From positions 1 to 7,701 of the forward strand of contig JAKSUU010000044.1 of the NCBI GenBank assembly GCA_024408695.1: a DNA stretch of 7,701 nucleotides. Reading direction: 5' to 3'. The DNA is from Coriobacteriales bacterium (GTDB lineage Bacteria; Actinomycetota; Coriobacteriia; Coriobacteriales; QAMH01). The notes beneath the pieces were generated by a model. It was not told the origin of the DNA. It made no database searches and saw only the letters and a program-made list of their open reading frames with translations. Below, in pieces: positions 5,805 through 7,701 of this stretch. Numbering within the stretch: position 1 is the first letter of the stretch; each line of letters starts with the position of its first letter. Position numbers and translations under genes: made by a program.

Positions 5805-5829
5805 AATTTTCACATTTTTAAATTTTTAA

Positions 5830-6750
5830 CTAAAAAGTAGAGTAAATCTTTAGATTACAACATCGTTTTAAAATATCTTCTAATCCATATTTTTTAACCA
5901 AGGGTTTCTTCTTGACCATGCCTTCACGTCGTGGAAATATTGGATCACACGCCTTTATTTTGTCGAAAACCAACAAACACCGGCCTGTTTCAAAATCATC
6001 TAAACTGTATTGGAAAATATAGTGTAATTTTAATCCAAAGACGTCATAAATTTCTTTAAATAATAATGCGTCTTTTGCTTCTGTTTGTCCTCGGTATAAA
6101 ATTATTTGACCACCAATCTTAACAAGCGGGCTTGATAGTTCCAAAATTTCTATTAAAGAAGCGACTGCTCTAGAACTAATAAAATCAAAAGATTCTCTTT
6201 GCTGTTTTGCTAGTGTTTCACTACGCAAAGCAAGTGCATTTGCATTTTGAATATTTGTTTGATTAATAAATTCGTTAACACAATTTATCTTCTTCTGGAC
6301 AGAATCTATAAGAAGTGTTTGACACCCACAAACAACCTTTAGAACAATGCCCGGAAACCCTGCACCGCAACCCAAATCGCATAAGTTAATGTTTGAATTT
6401 AAAACTTGCCCTTTTTTAGATATAAAAGGGGATGCAATCATTGAATCAATAATGTGAAGTTTAACTGCATCGGTTATGTTTTTAATAGCTGTGAGCTTTA
6501 ATTCTTGGTTTTTATTAAGGACTAAACATAAATATTCACTCAATGTTTCAATTTGATCTAAAGAAAGCTTAAATAAACATTTTTGAAGCTCTAAAAACGT
6601 TTTGGTTTGTTTGATATAATGTTCATATTTTGTAAAACTTTCACTATACTTAATTGAACTTTCATCTACATAGATAAAAGCACACTTTTTTATAGGGTCC
6701 TTTATTACATTTAAAAGAACTTGTTTGATTTCGTTGGTTTTATATTGCAT
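5830..6750 (-). CDS. rsmG: 16S rRNA (guanine527-N7)-methyltransferase RsmG, extended
   Basis: This Rossmann-fold SAM enzyme methylates N7 of G527 in 16S rRNA; loss gives low-level streptomycin resistance in several bacteria. Numbered from the ATG at 6750 (306 residues), DLGCGAGFPG (125-134) is the SAM motif. SSRAVASL (192-199) and FPRREGMVKKKPL (272-284) are family signatures. The family core begins near residue 61 (KLSLDQIETLSEY). About 55-60 residues precede it and 22 follow the usual end, so the protein is clearly longer than the usual 205-240. No in-frame ATG, GTG or TTG lies near the canonical start, so the extension seems real. An in-frame TTG at 6768 is possible, but it lies within a hairpin; neither start has a clear ribosome site. 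It follows jag closely and is likely co-transcribed. Confidence 0.92.
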   Translation of the reverse strand: MQYKTNEIKQVLLNVIKDPIKKCAFIYVDESSIKYSESFTKYEHYIKQTKTFLELQKCLFKLSLDQIETLSEYLCLVLNKNQELKLTAIKNITDAVKLHIIDSMIASPFISKKGQVLNSNINLCDLGCGAGFPGIVLKVVCGCQTLLIDSVQKKINCVNEFINQTNIQNANALALRSETLAKQQRESFDFISSRAVASLIEILELSSPLVKIGGQIILYRGQTEAKDALLFKEIYDVFGLKLHYIFQYSLDDFETGRCLLVFDKIKACDPIFPRREGMVKKKPLVKKYGLEDILKRCCNLKIYSTF

Positions 6751-6752
6751 TT

Positions 6753-6769
6753 CTTGTTTAAAAAACAAG
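6753..6769 (-). promoter_or_regulatory. Hairpin just before the rsmG start
   Basis: On the minus strand CTTGTTT (6769-6763) pairs perfectly with AAACAAG (6759-6753) around a 3-base loop. It ends two bases before the ATG at 6750. It covers the place where a ribosome site would normally be and contains the alternative TTG start. It may limit rsmG translation or couple it to ribosomes finishing jag; this is inference. Confidence 0.5.
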
Positions 6770-6791
6770 TTAAAAAGAGCTTAAATATATA

Positions 6792-7586
6792 TTAAACAAT
6801 TGGAGTTATTACAACTCGTCTATATGGCTCTTTGCCCTCTGATTGGGTTTGAACTCTAATATCATCCTTTAAAATCATATGAACTAGGCGACGTTCGTAA
6901 GGGTTCATGGCACGCAAACGAATGCTTTTGTGTTGTTTAACAGCACGGCTCGCGGCATTTTTTGCAATGGCAATTAATTTTTGTTTTTGCCTATGTTTAT
7001 AACTTTCAATATCTATAGTGATTGGATATCTAAAGCCAAGTTTATTAAAGTTGATTGTAGATACAATTTGTTGTAGGGCATCAAGAGTTGCACCATGTCT
7101 GCCAATAAGCACAGCTAAATCTCCACCAACAACATCTAAAATAATCTCGTTGTCGTCGCCTTGAAACTCTTCTATTTCTGCACCAGCAACATTGAAATAT
7201 TGAAGAATATCTTTTAAAGTTTCTATTGCAGTATCTGCAATATTATCTAGTTCTTCTTCGCTAAAATCGTCTAAATGAAGAGTTTGACCATCTTTTGTAA
7301 TTACAAGGCTAGAGTCTTTTTCTATAAATTCGTGCCCTTGTGCAAGGTTAAACGCTTCTTGTTCACTTAATTCTTCTTGTTCAAAATCGCCCGAATTTTT
7401 TAACACAAAGCTTTGATCAGAATATTCGTCTTGCTCTTCTTTTAAATTAGTTTGTAATATTTCATCTGTTTCTGTTTCGTTTTTTTGAGACTCTTCAAGG
7501 TTTAAATCTGTTTGGGGGTTTTCTTCCGTTTGTGAATCGGTATTGTCATCGTTTATAACCATACCGGAATCGTTTGAACCAGTCAT
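6792..7586 (-). CDS. jag: Jag/KhpB-type RNA-binding protein (KH and R3H domains)
   Basis: This is the Jag (SpoIIIJ-associated, also KhpB/EloR) family, RNA-binding proteins encoded next to yidC that are linked to cell elongation in some Firmicutes. The 264-residue protein has a KH domain at about 115-195 with the GxxG loop GRHG (162-165). An R3H domain follows at about 200-264, with the R-x3-H motif in ERRLVH (231-236) and a typical end PYRRVVITP. The first 110 residues are very acidic (repeated Glu, Asp, Gln, Asn), of low complexity and probably disordered. I do not recognise a Jag-N domain there. The ATG at 7586 has AGGAGA five bases upstream (7591-7596). It lies between a probable yidC end and rsmG, the standard order near the origin. 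Confidence 0.94.
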   Translation of the reverse strand: MTGSNDSGMVINDDNTDSQTEENPQTDLNLEESQKNETETDEILQTNLKEEQDEYSDQSFVLKNSGDFEQEELSEQEAFNLAQGHEFIEKDSSLVITKDGQTLHLDDFSEEELDNIADTAIETLKDILQYFNVAGAEIEEFQGDDNEIILDVVGGDLAVLIGRHGATLDALQQIVSTINFNKLGFRYPITIDIESYKHRQKQKLIAIAKNAASRAVKQHKSIRLRAMNPYERRLVHMILKDDIRVQTQSEGKEPYRRVVITPIV

Positions 7587-7614
7587 ATTATCTCCTATAC
7601 TATAGATTTGTTTT

Positions 7615-7632
7615 TACCAATGTAAATTGGTA
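7615..7632 (-). repeat. Hairpin between the yidC end and jag
   Basis: A perfect 7-bp inverted repeat (TACCAAT with ATTGGTA) closes a 4-base loop immediately after the upstream stop codon. On the minus strand it is followed by A residues, not U, so it is not an intrinsic terminator in that direction. An mRNA-stabilising or processing hairpin between co-transcribed genes is plausible. Confidence 0.55.
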
Positions 7633-7701
7633 TTATTTATGTTTTTTATGTTGACGTTTTTTCTTTACGTTGCGTTCTACATTACTCTCTACGTGTTCGT
7701 A
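7633..7701 (-). CDS. yidC: C-terminal end of probable YidC membrane insertase (partial)
   Basis: Twenty-two codons run in from the right edge and end with TAA (7635-7633). The tail is strongly basic: after YEHVESNVERN it reads VKKKRQHKKHK. Lys/Arg/His-rich C-terminal tails are usual for YidC/OxaA/SpoIIIJ, where they help contact the ribosome, and yidC is the standard gene directly upstream of jag. The visible part has no family-specific motif, so the assignment rests on position and charge. The gap to jag is 46 bases, consistent with one operon. Confidence 0.62.
   Translation of the reverse strand, partial: YEHVESNVERNVKKKRQHKKHK

Noticed and set aside
5637..5829. Possible replication origin in the rsmG-parA spacer, because it is AT-rich with repeats near parAB.
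   Set aside because: No DnaA box (TTATCCACA-like) cluster is seen. In this gene order the origin is expected beyond yidC, next to dnaA.

Overview
The window is AT-rich bacterial DNA with ordinary chromosomal housekeeping genes. Reading the minus strand from the right edge, the order is the end of yidC, then jag, rsmG, parA and parB. This is the classic block beside the replication origin (dnaA/rpmH-rnpA-yidC-jag-rsmG-parA-parB), so the origin probably lies a few kilobases beyond the right edge. The L7/L12 and L10 sequences, the acidic N-terminus of Jag and the gene order resemble what I recall of low-GC Actinomycetota of the Coriobacteriia type. This placement is inference from memory; a Bacillota host cannot be excluded.

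Layout from left to right. 1-313 is AT-rich non-coding DNA with two tandem 14-bp palindromic units. 314-1500 holds the rplJ-rplL operon on the minus strand, closed by a strong terminator and opened by an L10-type leader. 1547-2509 is ddl (minus), starting from a divergent promoter region shared with rlmN (plus, 2628-3668). 3669-3914 is a convergent spacer with nothing recognisable. 3915-5606 is parB and parA (minus), followed upstream by a 223-bp control region. 5830-7586 is rsmG and jag (minus), and 7633-7701 is the tail of a protein that is probably YidC.

How the parts work together. ParA, ParB and two perfect parS sites form a complete chromosome-segregation system. One parS lies in the parA 5' leader and the other inside the rlmN coding sequence, 2.9 kb away. 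The rplJ leader contains a kink-turn-like L10 binding site, an intrinsic terminator, and a 12-bp pairing that would compete with both. This gives a concrete autoregulatory attenuation model. rplJL is next to ddl, with no rplKA visible upstream and a terminator where rpoB often follows, so it looks detached from the usual ribosomal/RNA polymerase cluster.

I found no mobile element, CRISPR array, tRNA, rRNA or defence system. The most interesting signals are the leader switch, the two parS placements, the unusually long RsmG, and several unexplained inverted repeats in the spacers.
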